Source of the DNA: Paenibacillus sp. Soil522
GTDB taxonomy: Bacteria; Bacillota; Bacilli; Paenibacillales; Paenibacillaceae
DNA length: 64,000 bases
Direction: 5' to 3'
Assembly (NCBI RefSeq): GCF_001428245.1
Contig: NZ_LMRV01000030.1
Coordinates: forward strand, 46,898 to 110,897
Shown here: positions 7,619 through 17,001 of the stretch, piece by piece
How the letters are laid out: every line of letters starts with the position of its first letter
Numbering within the stretch: position 1 is the stretch's first letter
Position numbers and translations under genes: made by a program
The notes under the pieces: model-generated
Databases searched by the model: none
The model's input: only the letters and a program-made list of their open reading frames with translations
Told to the model about the DNA's origin: nothing

Positions 7619-8782
7619 TTAGCCGTCTGATCTCCGGACGGTTTTCATGTGATAGATGATCCCGAACTTAGCGTTTCTGTTCATTCTGGCATTTCGTTTT
7701 AAATACGCCACCATCGTGCTCATCCTTAAACGGTTTCCTCCCTTAAGCAGAACGGTAGTGCCCGGTTTCATGTCTTTTGCCAGCTCCCTTTGAAGCTGTT
7801 GCTTGCCCTCGAAGCTCCTTAGCTTCGCGGCGGGAAACCCGCCTTTTCTAGCGCCGATTGCAATCTGCCGAGCGAGGCCTCCCAACGTATATATTCGGCT
7901 GATTCTTCTACCCGCAGCATACCTTCCGACCTCTTGATGGCCTTTAGCCGCATATTGACCAAGCTCAAACATAGAACCGAGTACAGCAATGTTCGTTTGC
8001 TTCCCAATGACCGATAAAACATCAAGCGCAGCTTTAGCCGCATCTGGATTCGCATTATAAGAATCATCGATTACCTTTATGCTGCTTCCCAAATGATGAA
8101 CATGTAATCGGCTCTTTGGTCTTATATACGATTTGAGCCCTTGCTGCATTTCCTGCGGCGAAAACCCCAAACGATGAGAAACTGCAATGGCAAACAATGC
8201 GTTGTAAATATTATGCTCCCCGAAGGCAGGGATATAAAAAGAATGCTTAGTTCCGCCCAATCTCGCCCGGAATCTCATTCCATTGTTCACAAACCGGATA
8301 TCAGATGCTCGATAATCCGCATCTTTCCTTATGCCTACTTTAATGATTTTTCCTTTGAATCCCTTTGTTTGGAGTAATTCGGAATGAGCATCGTCTGCGT
8401 TCAGAACGATCATGCCGGTTGGTTTCATGTAACGGATTAACTCTGATTTTGCCATGGCTACCCCTTTAATGCTGCCGCCAAAGTTGCCTACGTGAGCCCT
8501 TCCTACATTTGTAATAACCCCAATGCTCGGTTGTAAATATAGACAGTGTTTTTTAATATTTCCATGAAACTGCATGCCAAACTCCAAGACTGCAGCAAGG
8601 TGGGAAGAGCGGAGCTGCCTCGCATGCCTTTTCGTGACGCTAGGAGCATTTAGATTGTCAGGAGATTTGAATATTTTCCAACGCCTTTTCAATACTGCTG
8701 CAATCATTTCTTTGGTAGTCGTCTTGCCAGCGCTTCCGGTAACCGCTATGACAGCCCTGCGTTGTCTGGTTGCTTGAGTCAA
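7619..8782 (-). CDS. MurF-like Mur ligase lacking the N-terminal domain
   Basis: A 387-residue Mur ligase related to MurF (UDP-MurNAc-tripeptide:D-Ala-D-Ala ligase). It begins almost directly with the ATP loop VTGSAGKTTTKEM (residues 14-26), and has EFGM and NVGRAHVGNFG of the central domain and the MurF-type DDSYNANPDA motif near residue 240. Normal MurF has about 90 more residues at the front that bind the UDP-sugar. Here the TTG start follows GAGGAGG by 8 bases and an in-frame TGA lies immediately upstream, so that domain is truly absent. The protein is rich in Arg/Lys. It is probably not the essential murF but a paralog acting on another substrate. Confidence 0.75.
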   Translation of the reverse strand: MTQATRQRRAVIAVTGSAGKTTTKEMIAAVLKRRWKIFKSPDNLNAPSVTKRHARQLRSSHLAAVLEFGMQFHGNIKKHCLYLQPSIGVITNVGRAHVGNFGGSIKGVAMAKSELIRYMKPTGMIVLNADDAHSELLQTKGFKGKIIKVGIRKDADYRASDIRFVNNGMRFRARLGGTKHSFYIPAFGEHNIYNALFAIAVSHRLGFSPQEMQQGLKSYIRPKSRLHVHHLGSSIKVIDDSYNANPDAAKAALDVLSVIGKQTNIAVLGSMFELGQYAAKGHQEVGRYAAGRRISRIYTLGGLARQIAIGARKGGFPAAKLRSFEGKQQLQRELAKDMKPGTTVLLKGGNRLRMSTMVAYLKRNARMNRNAKFGIIYHMKTVRRSDG

Positions 8783-8929
8783 AACACTGCCTCCTCAAAT
8801 TACAAATATGAGCTTCCTTTGGGCAATAACCGTATCTTATTTTATGTTGGGTGAACATCGGAGGGTTTGGATGTTTGCCTAAAGCGTAACGATTCTTTCC
8901 GGAGATGCCATGAGATTAGCGGAAATAAA

Positions 8930-9003
8930 AAATCCACAACCTCACGCGGTTGTGGATTTACATGGTTGAGGCGACGTGTGGTATGTTAAATCCACAATGC
9001 GCC
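8930..9003 (-). repeat. ssrA-end-like module with terminator
   Basis: A hairpin (AATCCACAACC / GGTTGTGGATT) is followed by CATGGTTGAGGCGA, which resembles the last bases of the tmRNA gene, then by an imperfect inverted repeat ending GCGCC. The same layout occurs at 23174-23253 and, in part, at 24428-24480. On the minus strand it also serves as terminator for the GH114-like gene. Probably an old attachment-site remnant. Confidence 0.5.
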
Positions 9004-9013
9004 GCGCCATTTA

Positions 9014-11014
9014 TTAAGGGGCAATAATCTTTATTGATCTTTCGTTGTTATCAAATTGATCGGCAGCATTTTGAGCCCTAATAAGTAAATAATATGTTTT
9101 CCTCGATGTTAAACCTTCTACTTGATCCTCGTAAGGGTAACGTTTGATTCGATCTCCTAAACCAGCATAGTTTGAGGGAAGACCCAAACGCAGTGGAATG
9201 ATCTGTGTCCCTTGATTTTTCAAATCTTGTTTAAAATCAAAATCTTGACCTTCTTTTATATAAAGCGTGTAAGAAATTGGACGAGCCTGAGAATGCGCTA
9301 CATCCCACTGGACAAAGACATTTTTTCCTCGGATATTTGTATTCTGAATTCCTTCCCTCGATTTAATATAAGGTTTTCCGAACGGAGGTGTCTCTGTACT
9401 TCCCCAAGTTGGCGGCTTTGATATACCATCTTGATGATCAATGGCATAAGTATCAATTGCAGCAACCTGAGCATTGGATATGTAATGAACCATTCCTAAA
9501 TCATTAGCTTCTTGGACATCAGTAGTTAGTATATTTGATGCTTCATTTTGTTCCCCATCCAGTGCTTTCTTCATCAAGTCACCGTTTGGTCCTTCCGCAT
9601 AACCCAGACTAAGAACGCGAAATCCATCAACACGATCCGCTTCGGCTAATACCTTTTGTGCATAATTATACTTATTATCATTGAATGTAGCTTCGTTAAA
9701 CCACTGAGTTGAACTGCTATCCAGCCGGTAGCTTTCAAATAAAACAAAATCAACTAATCCCCGTAATGTGAACGCATAGGCTGGCAAATCAGGATTGTAG
9801 AAAAAGAGCCCACGATTTGCCAACAGAAACTGATTCGGATAAGCTTGTCGAATGTTCTCAATTAGTTGCTTCATCCCTGGCTCAACCCACTCAAATTGAC
9901 CTTGATTAGAACTAGATGCATTGGTAAAAGAGTTTGGTGCCGCAGTATCCAAGGTATCTAAAAACAACCCGTCACAGCCATACCCTTGGCTAGAATCACC
10001 CGACAAAAGTTCATTAATTCCCGATACCTTATCCGTTTGAAGTTTCATATCAAGTAACGCTTTAAACCATTCAGGATGACCCGGATTTACAAAAGCAGCC
10101 TTGAAATTTGTATTAAAATCAGGGGTTCCTGCTTTCCCGATCGTACCGAAAGTCACGAAATTATCGTTCAGATAAAATGGAGCAAATCCTCCATTTGTCG
10201 GCTTACCTTTCAGATCGAGATTTTTTGGAATGTCGCTACCTTTGGGGAATGGGGCCCCTACTCGAGGATCAGTGGATGGGCCGGATCCGTCAAGCACAAA
10301 TCTCGGATCCTTTTTCATGTCTTCTACGCTCATACCCGCTGTCCGAAGATCTTCTCCTATCGAAACATAACCTAAGACGAGAACATCATCAGAAGCATCA
10401 TGTGGATCCTTTCCTGCACGAATCTCGGCTATTTGCTTAGGTAAAATGCCGCTACGTGTGTCTAAAATGACCAATTGATACTTCTGTCTTGCTTGATCGA
10501 TTAATGAATCTGTCCATGTACCATAGTAAATTAAATAATTTTGAATGTGGTTACGAATGGCTTCGCGCGGTTCAAAGTGTAATCGATTAAGATCAAAACT
10601 GGTTGTATGCCCGTCTTTATCGGTGGTTGTTAATCGGAGCTCCACAGAACGGTCTGCCTTTATCGCATCTTTTTCCTTATTCCATGAAACCGTAAACTCA
10701 CTTTCCCCTTCTTTGCTTTCAAAAGAGGAGTTTCCTTCTAATGTGGCTATATGATAATCGCTTTCACCTTCCGGTTTAATAAATAAATCCACTAAAATAT
10801 TTGTTGCCTTGCTAGAGGTGTAAGTAAAGGTTAAAGAAATTTGAGAGGCATCAACACGGGTTGGAGGCCACAGCTCTAATTTTGCCTCCGTTGAACTCTC
10901 GCTAGTTACGTCGGTGGATTGAGTTTGCTCACAACCATTAAGTACTATTAAAAAAACTACTATTACTGCAAATGTAATGAAAGAGCCCAAAATCTTTATC
11001 GACTTACTTCTCAT
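9014..11014 (-). CDS. secreted GH114-like (TM1410-type) glycosidase lipoprotein
   Basis: A 666-residue lipoprotein. The N-terminal signal helix ends at the lipobox VLNGC (Cys 28 from this start). An Ig-like beta domain covers about residues 40-150. A TIM-barrel of the GH114/TM1410 family (endo-alpha-1,4-polygalactosaminidase-like) covers about 155-510, with NYLIYYGTW, YQLVILDTRSG, VLGYVSIGE and CDGLFLDTLDT, which holds the likely catalytic acids. A fibronectin-like C-terminal domain follows (about 540-666, VFVQWDVAH). The ATG at 11014 lies 8 bases behind CGGAG; earlier GTG/ATG codons are too close to it. It is probably exported to the surface and cuts a galactosamine-containing polymer or matrix, but no polysaccharide locus is adjacent and the substrate is inferred. 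Confidence 0.7.
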   Translation of the reverse strand: MRSKSIKILGSFITFAVIVVFLIVLNGCEQTQSTDVTSESSTEAKLELWPPTRVDASQISLTFTYTSSKATNILVDLFIKPEGESDYHIATLEGNSSFESKEGESEFTVSWNKEKDAIKADRSVELRLTTTDKDGHTTSFDLNRLHFEPREAIRNHIQNYLIYYGTWTDSLIDQARQKYQLVILDTRSGILPKQIAEIRAGKDPHDASDDVLVLGYVSIGEDLRTAGMSVEDMKKDPRFVLDGSGPSTDPRVGAPFPKGSDIPKNLDLKGKPTNGGFAPFYLNDNFVTFGTIGKAGTPDFNTNFKAAFVNPGHPEWFKALLDMKLQTDKVSGINELLSGDSSQGYGCDGLFLDTLDTAAPNSFTNASSSNQGQFEWVEPGMKQLIENIRQAYPNQFLLANRGLFFYNPDLPAYAFTLRGLVDFVLFESYRLDSSSTQWFNEATFNDNKYNYAQKVLAEADRVDGFRVLSLGYAEGPNGDLMKKALDGEQNEASNILTTDVQEANDLGMVHYISNAQVAAIDTYAIDHQDGISKPPTWGSTETPPFGKPYIKSREGIQNTNIRGKNVFVQWDVAHSQARPISYTLYIKEGQDFDFKQDLKNQGTQIIPLRLGLPSNYAGLGDRIKRYPYEDQVEGLTSRKTYYLLIRAQNAADQFDNNERSIKIIAP

Positions 11015-11157
11015 GCCCATCACTCCGTTATTCTCAATATCTTTTCCATAATAATCCTAATTCATCTAACTATATCATAATCGACAGTATTCGACGAGTC
11101 TTCTAATTTTTTCACTCGTTAGAGGAAAATTAGATATATTTGAAGAAAGTGTACATG

Positions 11158-11193
11158 AAAAAGGAGCCTGCCATCAGTGGCAAAGCTCCTTTT
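11158..11193. terminator. terminator of the glgC-glgD unit
   Basis: AAAAAGGAGC pairs with GCTCCTTTT, with an inner TGCCA/TGGCA stem. A-rich and T-rich flanks allow use from both sides. Confidence 0.75.
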
Positions 11194-11231
11194 CGTTTGA
11201 AGTTTCATATCTCCGAGAAATCTATCTATCT

Positions 11232-12344
11232 TTAAATAATGCTCTTCTTCGTGAAAACCGTCGGCGACATTTCCTCCCCTGCCAGCTTATTTCCGCGCGT
11301 GACATATACCTCTTTGTCGAGGATGACGTGATCCAGACTGGAGTCCTCTTCGATCACGCATTTCTGCATCAGAATGCTGTTCCTAACGACCGCCCCTTTC
11401 CCGATTCGGACTCCCCGGAACAAAATGCTGTTTTCCACGGTCCCCTCAATGATACAGCCGTTAGCCACCTGCGAATTCGTTACGTTAGCACTGCTTGCAT
11501 ATCTGGTTGGCGGCTCGTCCTTGATTTTGGTGTAAATTAATCCAGGCTGGTAGAAGAGAGATTTCCATACATCGGGGTTTAATAGCTCTTTGCTGTATTT
11601 ATAATAGTTTTGGACGGAATTGATGATGGCCAAATATCCTTTGTATTCGTAGCCGTACACCTTCAAAACGTTCAGATTACGAATAATGACATGCCGCACC
11701 AGATCATAGTAATTTTGATGCACGCTTTTTTTGACCAAATCAATGAGCAGTTCCTTCTTGATAATGATCATTCGCATGTACACCTTGTTGCTTTTTTTCG
11801 TCTGCTGATTCTCTTTCATCCGTACGACCCGTCCATCCTCAGCAAAATCAAGCGTAATCAGGTTAGAGAAATCCTCGCTGTCATCGTCCATTTCCTTATA
11901 GATAACGGTGATATCAGCGTTCGTCCTTTGGTGGTTCTCTATCGCTTCGGTGTAGTTGATATTACAGATCATGTGGCTGCTTGAAACGACTACGAATTCT
12001 TCACTGCTGCGGTCAAAATATTCGAGAGAGCCGTAAAAATTTTGCAAATCGCCGTTAAAACCCGGGGCATGGCTATTGTTGGGAGGCAAAATGAACAGTC
12101 CCCGGTGTTTTCTATCCAAGTCCCATTCTTTTCCCGAGCCCAAATGATCTATGATGGAACGGTAACTGTTGTGGGCGAGTACCGCCACATTGTTAATCCC
12201 TGAATTCACCATATTGGATAACACAAAGTCAATTAAGCGGTACCTGCCGCCGAAGGGAACCGTTGCAGTTGCCCGTGAATACGTCAGCTCATGCAAGAGC
12301 GGCTGGTTGATGCTAAGATTGATGACACCTAACACATTATTCAT
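11232..12344 (-). CDS. glgD: glucose-1-phosphate adenylyltransferase regulatory subunit GlgD
   Basis: Second subunit of ADP-glucose pyrophosphorylase, 370 residues, which partners GlgC to make ADP-glucose for glycogen. It shows the nucleotidyltransferase fold with a degenerate loop (GVINL instead of the catalytic GGxGxRL), the conserved FGGRYRLIDFVLSN segment and a C-terminal left-handed beta-helix. That loss of catalytic residues defines GlgD. The ATG at 12344 follows TAGGAG by 8 bases, and the stop of glgC overlaps that site. A GTG nine bases upstream is possible. No glgB, glgA or glgP is in the window. Confidence 0.9.
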   Translation of the reverse strand: MNNVLGVINLSINQPLLHELTYSRATATVPFGGRYRLIDFVLSNMVNSGINNVAVLAHNSYRSIIDHLGSGKEWDLDRKHRGLFILPPNNSHAPGFNGDLQNFYGSLEYFDRSSEEFVVVSSSHMICNINYTEAIENHQRTNADITVIYKEMDDDSEDFSNLITLDFAEDGRVVRMKENQQTKKSNKVYMRMIIIKKELLIDLVKKSVHQNYYDLVRHVIIRNLNVLKVYGYEYKGYLAIINSVQNYYKYSKELLNPDVWKSLFYQPGLIYTKIKDEPPTRYASSANVTNSQVANGCIIEGTVENSILFRGVRIGKGAVVRNSILMQKCVIEEDSSLDHVILDKEVYVTRGNKLAGEEMSPTVFTKKSII

Positions 12345-12355
12345 CGCAATCACTC

Positions 12356-13504
12356 CTATATCAATTGAGAAGAAATGACCATGTTCTCACCGATTAAAGT
12401 GATTTCCGCCGATTCATCCGGGCTTCCGACAGACGCTCCGTCTTGGATGACCGTACCCGAGCCGATTATCGCTTTATGGATCGTAACGTTCTCCCCGATT
12501 TGGGCGTATGGCATGATGACCGAGTCTTTAATCACGCTGCCTTCACCGACATGAACACCGTAAAACAATACGGAATGGTCAACTTTCCCGAATACCATAC
12601 ATCCTTCATTCACTAGCGAACCTGTAACTTTACCGGTAGAGGCGATATGATGCGGCGGCTTGTGTGGGTTTTTCGCGTAAACACGCCATTTGGGGTCATG
12701 AAGCGTAAAAGGCGGGTCTTCCAAAAGCAGGTCCATATGCGCTTCCCACAGGCTTTCGACGGTTCCGACATCTTTCCAGTACTCGTTAAAACGGTAGGCA
12801 AAAATCGGATTACCGCTCTCCAGCATCGATGGAATAATGTCTTTACCGAAGTCATTGCTGGATGCGGGATCTTGAGCATCGGCAATCAGGTTCCTTTTTA
12901 ATACGCTCCAGTTAAAAATGTAAACTCCCATAGAAGCAAGATTATTTTTCGGCTGCTTTGGTTTTTCTTCAAATTCAATTATCCGATCGTCATTGTCCAC
13001 ATCCATAATGCCGAATCGATTGGCTTCTTGTATCGGCACTTCTATAACCGCGATGGTGGCGTCGGCCTTTGTTTCCTTATGCTGCTCCAGCATGAGGGCG
13101 TAATTCATTTTGTAAATATGGTCGCCGGAAATAACCAACACATATTCGGGATCGTATTGCTCGAGATAATGAATATTCTGGTATATAGCATGTGCCGTTC
13201 CTTTATACCAACTGCCCCCTCTTTGTTCCATAAAAGGAGGCAGAACAGTGACCCCGCCGTTTTTACGGTCCAAATCCCATGAACTGCCGATTCCTATGTA
13301 GGAATTCAGTACCATCGGTTGGTACTGGGTCAGTACCCCAACCGTGTGAATACCTGAATTGCTGCAATTGCTCAAGGTAAAATCGATTATCCGGTATTTA
13401 CCGCCGAAGGGCACAGCGGGCTTTGCCAGCTTTGTCGTCAGATGGCTTAGTCTTTTGCCTTCACCGCCTGCAAGCAGCATAGCTACACACTCTTGTTTCT
13501 GCAT
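12356..13504 (-). CDS. glgC: glucose-1-phosphate adenylyltransferase GlgC
   Basis: Catalytic subunit that turns glucose-1-phosphate and ATP into ADP-glucose and pyrophosphate, the first committed step of glycogen synthesis. The 382 residues carry [15 protein letters not shown] (catalytic loop), [18 protein letters not shown], the substrate-site ISGDHIYKM and EFEEKP motifs, and a C-terminal beta-helix ([20 protein letters not shown]). GAGGGGAG lies 9 bases before the ATG. glgD follows at 11 bases. A perfect cre sits 102 bases upstream, so CcpA control is likely. Confidence 0.93.
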   Translation of the reverse strand: MQKQECVAMLLAGGEGKRLSHLTTKLAKPAVPFGGKYRIIDFTLSNCSNSGIHTVGVLTQYQPMVLNSYIGIGSSWDLDRKNGGVTVLPPFMEQRGGSWYKGTAHAIYQNIHYLEQYDPEYVLVISGDHIYKMNYALMLEQHKETKADATIAVIEVPIQEANRFGIMDVDNDDRIIEFEEKPKQPKNNLASMGVYIFNWSVLKRNLIADAQDPASSNDFGKDIIPSMLESGNPIFAYRFNEYWKDVGTVESLWEAHMDLLLEDPPFTLHDPKWRVYAKNPHKPPHHIASTGKVTGSLVNEGCMVFGKVDHSVLFYGVHVGEGSVIKDSVIMPYAQIGENVTIHKAIIGSGTVIQDGASVGSPDESAEITLIGENMVISSQLI

Positions 13505-13605
13505 TCGGATCTCTCCCCTCTGTGAGAAATTTCTGCCATTTACTCGAAATAGATAGAATTTTCAGATAATTTAAGACATTCAACTCCCTTCTTCAAGATT
13601 TGGTA

Positions 13606-13620
13606 ATGAAAGCGTATACA
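13606..13620. promoter_or_regulatory. cre site (CcpA operator) upstream of glgC
   Basis: ATGAAAGCGTATACA fits the cre consensus WTGNAANCGNWNNCW at every fixed position. It lies 102-116 bases before the glgC start. Confidence 0.7.
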
Positions 13621-13712
13621 TTGTTGTAGAAATTATAATACCTTGTTGGTGGCGGGAAGTCAATAATCGTTGATGAATATTGAAAATCTCTAGGCCGAAG
13701 GTATGATCAGAA

Positions 13713-13775
13713 ATGGAATGGTGACCCGAATGATAGACACCTTAAAATAAAGTGTCAACCGTTCAGGTCACCATT
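13713..13775 (-). terminator. long hairpin downstream of the decayed sugar ABC operon
   Basis: Outer arms AATGGTGACC and GGTCACCATT enclose an inner GACAC/GTGTC stem. It lies directly after the end of the frameshifted permease gene. The T-run is poor, so termination is likely but not certain. Confidence 0.5.
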
Positions 13776-13781
13776 TACCGC

Positions 13782-14623
13782 TTATTCCTTAACCGCACCC
13801 ATTGTCATTCCGCTTACTATATACTTTTGGATCATGATCGAGAAGATTAATACCGGAAGACTGAAGCAAACTGCGGCAGCCGTCATCGGCCCTAAATCAA
13901 GGTTATACGCCCCTAAAAATTCAGAAAGCCTGCAGGCATCGTTTTCGCGTTTGTGCTGGTCATCATCAATCCCATCAGAAAATCGTTCCATGACAGCATA
14001 TAGCTGAAGATTGCGGTCGTTGCCAAGCCGGGAAGCGAGATCGGGAGGATGATTTTCAAAAAAGCGCCCAGCCTGCTGCATCCGTCCACGCGGGCAGATT
14101 CATCCAGCTCCTTAGGCAATCCGTCGAAAAATCCGATCATCATCCAAATAACGAATGGAATATTAATGCTCGTATAAATGAGAACCAATGCCAATTTCGT
14201 ATCGTATAAGCCTAATTTATTGATGATTCCATACATCGGAACAGCTACGCTGATCAAAGGCACCATACGCACGGTGAGCGTCAGCAGCAGAAACATATTG
14301 CCTAGCTTGGAAGAAAACCGGGAAAGGCCATATGCGGCAAGCGATCCGAGAAATACGCTTACCAATGTGCTGGCGATCGCGGTAAAAAAACTGTTACCGA
14401 AGTACTTGACCATCGGAAGCACATCGAACATCGTCCGAAAGCTTTCTACAGTAAACACCGTCGGGAACAAGGTCGGCGTAGTGGATACCACTTCCGTACC
14501 GGGCTTTAGAGATGTCATAACAAGGTATATGTAAGGGAATAAGAAGGCAAGTACAAACAATCCCGTTAACAGAAGGATCAGCATGGAGCTTACCGTTCGT
14601 TTTTGCTTCATCAACACAGTCAT
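13782..14623 (-). pseudogene. MalG/CUT1-type sugar ABC permease, frameshifted
   Basis: Second permease of a carbohydrate importer. The first 230 or so residues are intact, with signal helix, six-helix pattern and docking loop DESARVDGCSRLGAFLKIIL. Near 13929-13930 the frame breaks: one reading ends in TMPAGFLNF followed by a stop, while the next frame continues with the expected LSEFLGAYNLDLGPMTAAAV and ends in the typical YIVSGMTMGAVKE. One missing base in the GCAGGCTT stretch explains both. The start at 14623 follows AAGGGGG. Without its last 45 residues the permease should not work, unless this is a sequencing error. The two neighbouring broken genes favour real decay. Confidence 0.8.
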
Positions 14624-14642
14624 TATCGATAACCCCCTTGTG

Positions 14643-15521
14643 TCATACTGCTTTCTTGTTCGGATTCCATAACCGCAGCATGAAAACCCCACAAATCGAT
14701 ATTAAGATGATCATAAATAAAATAGAAAGCGCACTGGCATATCCTGCCTGATTATAGCGAGCCATCGTGTTGTAAATCATCGTGCTGAGAAGCGAAGAGG
14801 CGAAGTTCGGACCGCCTTGCGTCAGCACCCAAATAATATCAAAGGAACGGGCGGCGTCTATCATACGAATAAGGACGGCTACGACGATTACAGGCTTGAG
14901 GCTCGGCAATGTAATGTACCAGAAGCGCTGCATTCTGCTTGCTCCGTCGATATTCGCTGCTTCGTACAGGCTTACGGATATTCCTTGTATGCCTGCAAGC
15001 AGAACCAGCATCATGAACGGTGTTGTGAGCCAGATATCCGCGATCATACACGAAAGCAGCGCATATCTTTCGTCCGACAGCCACAGAATGCTCTGCGGGC
15101 TATCGATGAGACCCAGCTTGAAGAGAAAGGAGTTCAGAATACCGAATTGATCGTTAAGCATGAACTTCCAGATCAAACCGGCAACGAGCGGCGCAATCAT
15201 AAGCGGGCTTAGAAACAATGTGCGCGCGATATTGCTGCCTTTGAATCCCGTACTTAACAGCAGCGCTAAAATCAAACCGATGATAAGCTCGATGGATACC
15301 GCTCCAATAACAAAAATGACCGTGTTGTACAACGACTTATAAAACCGCTCTGAGGTTAAAGCGTTTATATAGTTGTCCGCACCGACAAACTCCGTCCCTG
15401 TTTTGGAATCAAACAAGCTGTCTCTTACGAGCAGAAACATCGGATAAACGAAAAACAATATCATGAACCCGGCAGCTGGAGAAAAGAAAAGCAGCGCTGT
15501 TCGACGATCACTCTTGGTCAT
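14643..15521 (-). CDS. MalF/CUT1-type sugar ABC permease
   Basis: A 292-residue membrane subunit of a carbohydrate importer, full length, with six predicted helices and the docking loop YEAANIDGASRMQRFWYITLP. It partners the (now frameshifted) permease downstream. No ATPase gene is in the operon, as usual for Bacillales sugar importers that share an MsmX-type ATPase; one is encoded at 58937-60058. GAGGATG precedes the ATG. Confidence 0.88.
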   Translation of the reverse strand: MTKSDRRTALLFFSPAAGFMILFFVYPMFLLVRDSLFDSKTGTEFVGADNYINALTSERFYKSLYNTVIFVIGAVSIELIIGLILALLLSTGFKGSNIARTLFLSPLMIAPLVAGLIWKFMLNDQFGILNSFLFKLGLIDSPQSILWLSDERYALLSCMIADIWLTTPFMMLVLLAGIQGISVSLYEAANIDGASRMQRFWYITLPSLKPVIVVAVLIRMIDAARSFDIIWVLTQGGPNFASSLLSTMIYNTMARYNQAGYASALSILFMIILISICGVFMLRLWNPNKKAV

Positions 15522-15550
15522 GGTGTCACATCCTCTTCATATCGATGGAA

Positions 15551-15584
15551 GAAGCGGAGGTTAGGCAAGCCTATCCTCCGCTTC
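15551..15584 (-). terminator. hairpin between binding-protein and permease genes
   Basis: A perfect 10-base stem (GAAGCGGAGG / CCTCCGCTTC) with an inner AGG..CCT pair. There is no T-run, so partial termination or mRNA protection is likely. Such hairpins keep the binding protein more abundant than its permeases. Confidence 0.6.
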
Positions 15585-15594
15585 TCCTATTCAT

Positions 15595-16977
15595 TTATTG
15601 GCCTTGAATTTCGTTAATGATACCGGCCGCTTCGTCCAATGCCTCTTGAGGCGACTTTTTGCCTGACAATGCTGCTTGTACGGCTGGAATAAGGGCTTCG
15701 CTCTCGATCTCGTTCCAGTACTCAAGAACAGGACGGTTTTTCGTTTGCGGAGCTGACAACGTTGTGCCAAGGGAAATCAGATGAGTGTATTCCGGTTTCT
15801 GACCGCTGGTCTCAAGAATGGATTTGCGGGCAGCGACACCGATTGCGGCCAAATACTGATCATTACGCTCATACAGGAATTGGATGTACTGCTTTGCGAT
15901 ATCCTGCTTCTTGGAAGAGGCAGGGATGACTTGATACCAAGGACCCGGTACGACGCCGACGCCTTTTTCTCCGCCGATCATAGGAGCCGTTCCTACTTTG
16001 CCGGCTACTTTGGATCTGGCTGGATCATTAGATGGGACGAAGAAATGCCCCCACTCGAGCATCATCGCCATTTTACCGTTCCAGAACAACTCGGCAATTT
16101 CGTCGGAAGCCATATTCAAAGCGCCTTCAGGGGCAGATTTGTCTTCTCTGAGCACTTTGGTCAGAAATTCCAATGCGTCTACATAAGGCTTCGTATTTAC
16201 ATTCGCTTTGCCGTCTTCACCGACAACGAGGCGGTCTGCTCCGGCTTGCAAAGCGTGATCCAGCCAGCTTGCAACGGAGTCACCGTTGTTTTTGCCGAGT
16301 ACGCCTGTGCCGTACATATCCATTGTACCGTCGTTGTTCGTATCGCGTGTGAAAAATTTAGCAACGTCACGGTACTCCTGCCAAGTTGCGGGCGGTTTCA
16401 ACTCATAGCCGTATTCTTTCTGAAATGCTTCTTTTTCCTTCGCATCCTCAAAAAGGTCTTTACGGTACAGCATCGTCTTCGAGTTGGTCCAAACCGGCAT
16501 ACCGAGCAGCTTGCCGTCAACGTTAGCTCCATCGATCAAGTTAGGGTACAAATCGCTTTTTACCTCATCCGTAAACAGCTCATCCATCGGAGCCAAACCG
16601 GATGCCAGCGCTGGGAACCATAGGATGTCGATAACCGCTGCGTCGTAGGAACCGGCTTTTGCCTTCAGTTCCGCGTTCAGCTTGTCATAAACGCCTATAT
16701 AAGGAACGGCTTCTATCTTGACTTCATAACCGGTTTGCGTTTTAAATTGTTCGGCTGTTGCTTCGGCTACTTTGAAAGCGGGACTTCCGCCTTCCACGAG
16801 TACGGTAATAGATCCGCCTTTTTCTTCATTTCCTCTAGTACCCGTATTGCCGGTGTTTTCTGTACCTTCACCCGTATTGTTGGCGCTCTGATTATTACTG
16901 CTGCATCCCGCTAAAATAGATGATAATACCAACATGACAGCCATTGCAGCTAACCCGATTTTTTTCCGATAAGACAT
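15595..16977 (-). CDS. family 1 sugar-binding lipoprotein
   Basis: Extracellular solute-binding protein of the carbohydrate importer, 460 residues. A signal peptide ends at the lipobox ILAGC (Cys 25), then a Ser/Asn/Gly/Thr-rich linker. The mature domain has the family pattern: FKTQTGYEVKIEAVPY, YDAAVIDILWFPALASGL, DNNDGTMDMYGTG and GKMAMMLEWGHF. It is intact, with a strong GGGGGG ribosome binding site. It lies 24 bases after the DUF2961 remnant. The sugar ligand is unknown; the DUF2961 partner points to a plant- or host-derived oligosaccharide, which is inference. Confidence 0.88.
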   Translation of the reverse strand: MSYRKKIGLAAMAVMLVLSSILAGCSSNNQSANNTGEGTENTGNTGTRGNEEKGGSITVLVEGGSPAFKVAEATAEQFKTQTGYEVKIEAVPYIGVYDKLNAELKAKAGSYDAAVIDILWFPALASGLAPMDELFTDEVKSDLYPNLIDGANVDGKLLGMPVWTNSKTMLYRKDLFEDAKEKEAFQKEYGYELKPPATWQEYRDVAKFFTRDTNNDGTMDMYGTGVLGKNNGDSVASWLDHALQAGADRLVVGEDGKANVNTKPYVDALEFLTKVLREDKSAPEGALNMASDEIAELFWNGKMAMMLEWGHFFVPSNDPARSKVAGKVGTAPMIGGEKGVGVVPGPWYQVIPASSKKQDIAKQYIQFLYERNDQYLAAIGVAARKSILETSGQKPEYTHLISLGTTLSAPQTKNRPVLEYWNEIESEALIPAVQAALSGKKSPQEALDEAAGIINEIQGQ

Positions 16978-17001
16978 AACCGTTCCCCCCAGGTTTTTAT
17001 T

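Noticed and set aside
13929..13933. Programmed frameshift in the sugar permease
   Set aside because: No slippery heptamer or stimulatory structure is seen, and neighbouring genes of the operon are also broken.
15781..16623. 280-codon plus-strand open frame opposite the sugar-binding protein
   Set aside because: The minus strand codes for an unmistakable family 1 binding protein; the plus frame is Phe/Arg/Ile-rich shadow sequence.
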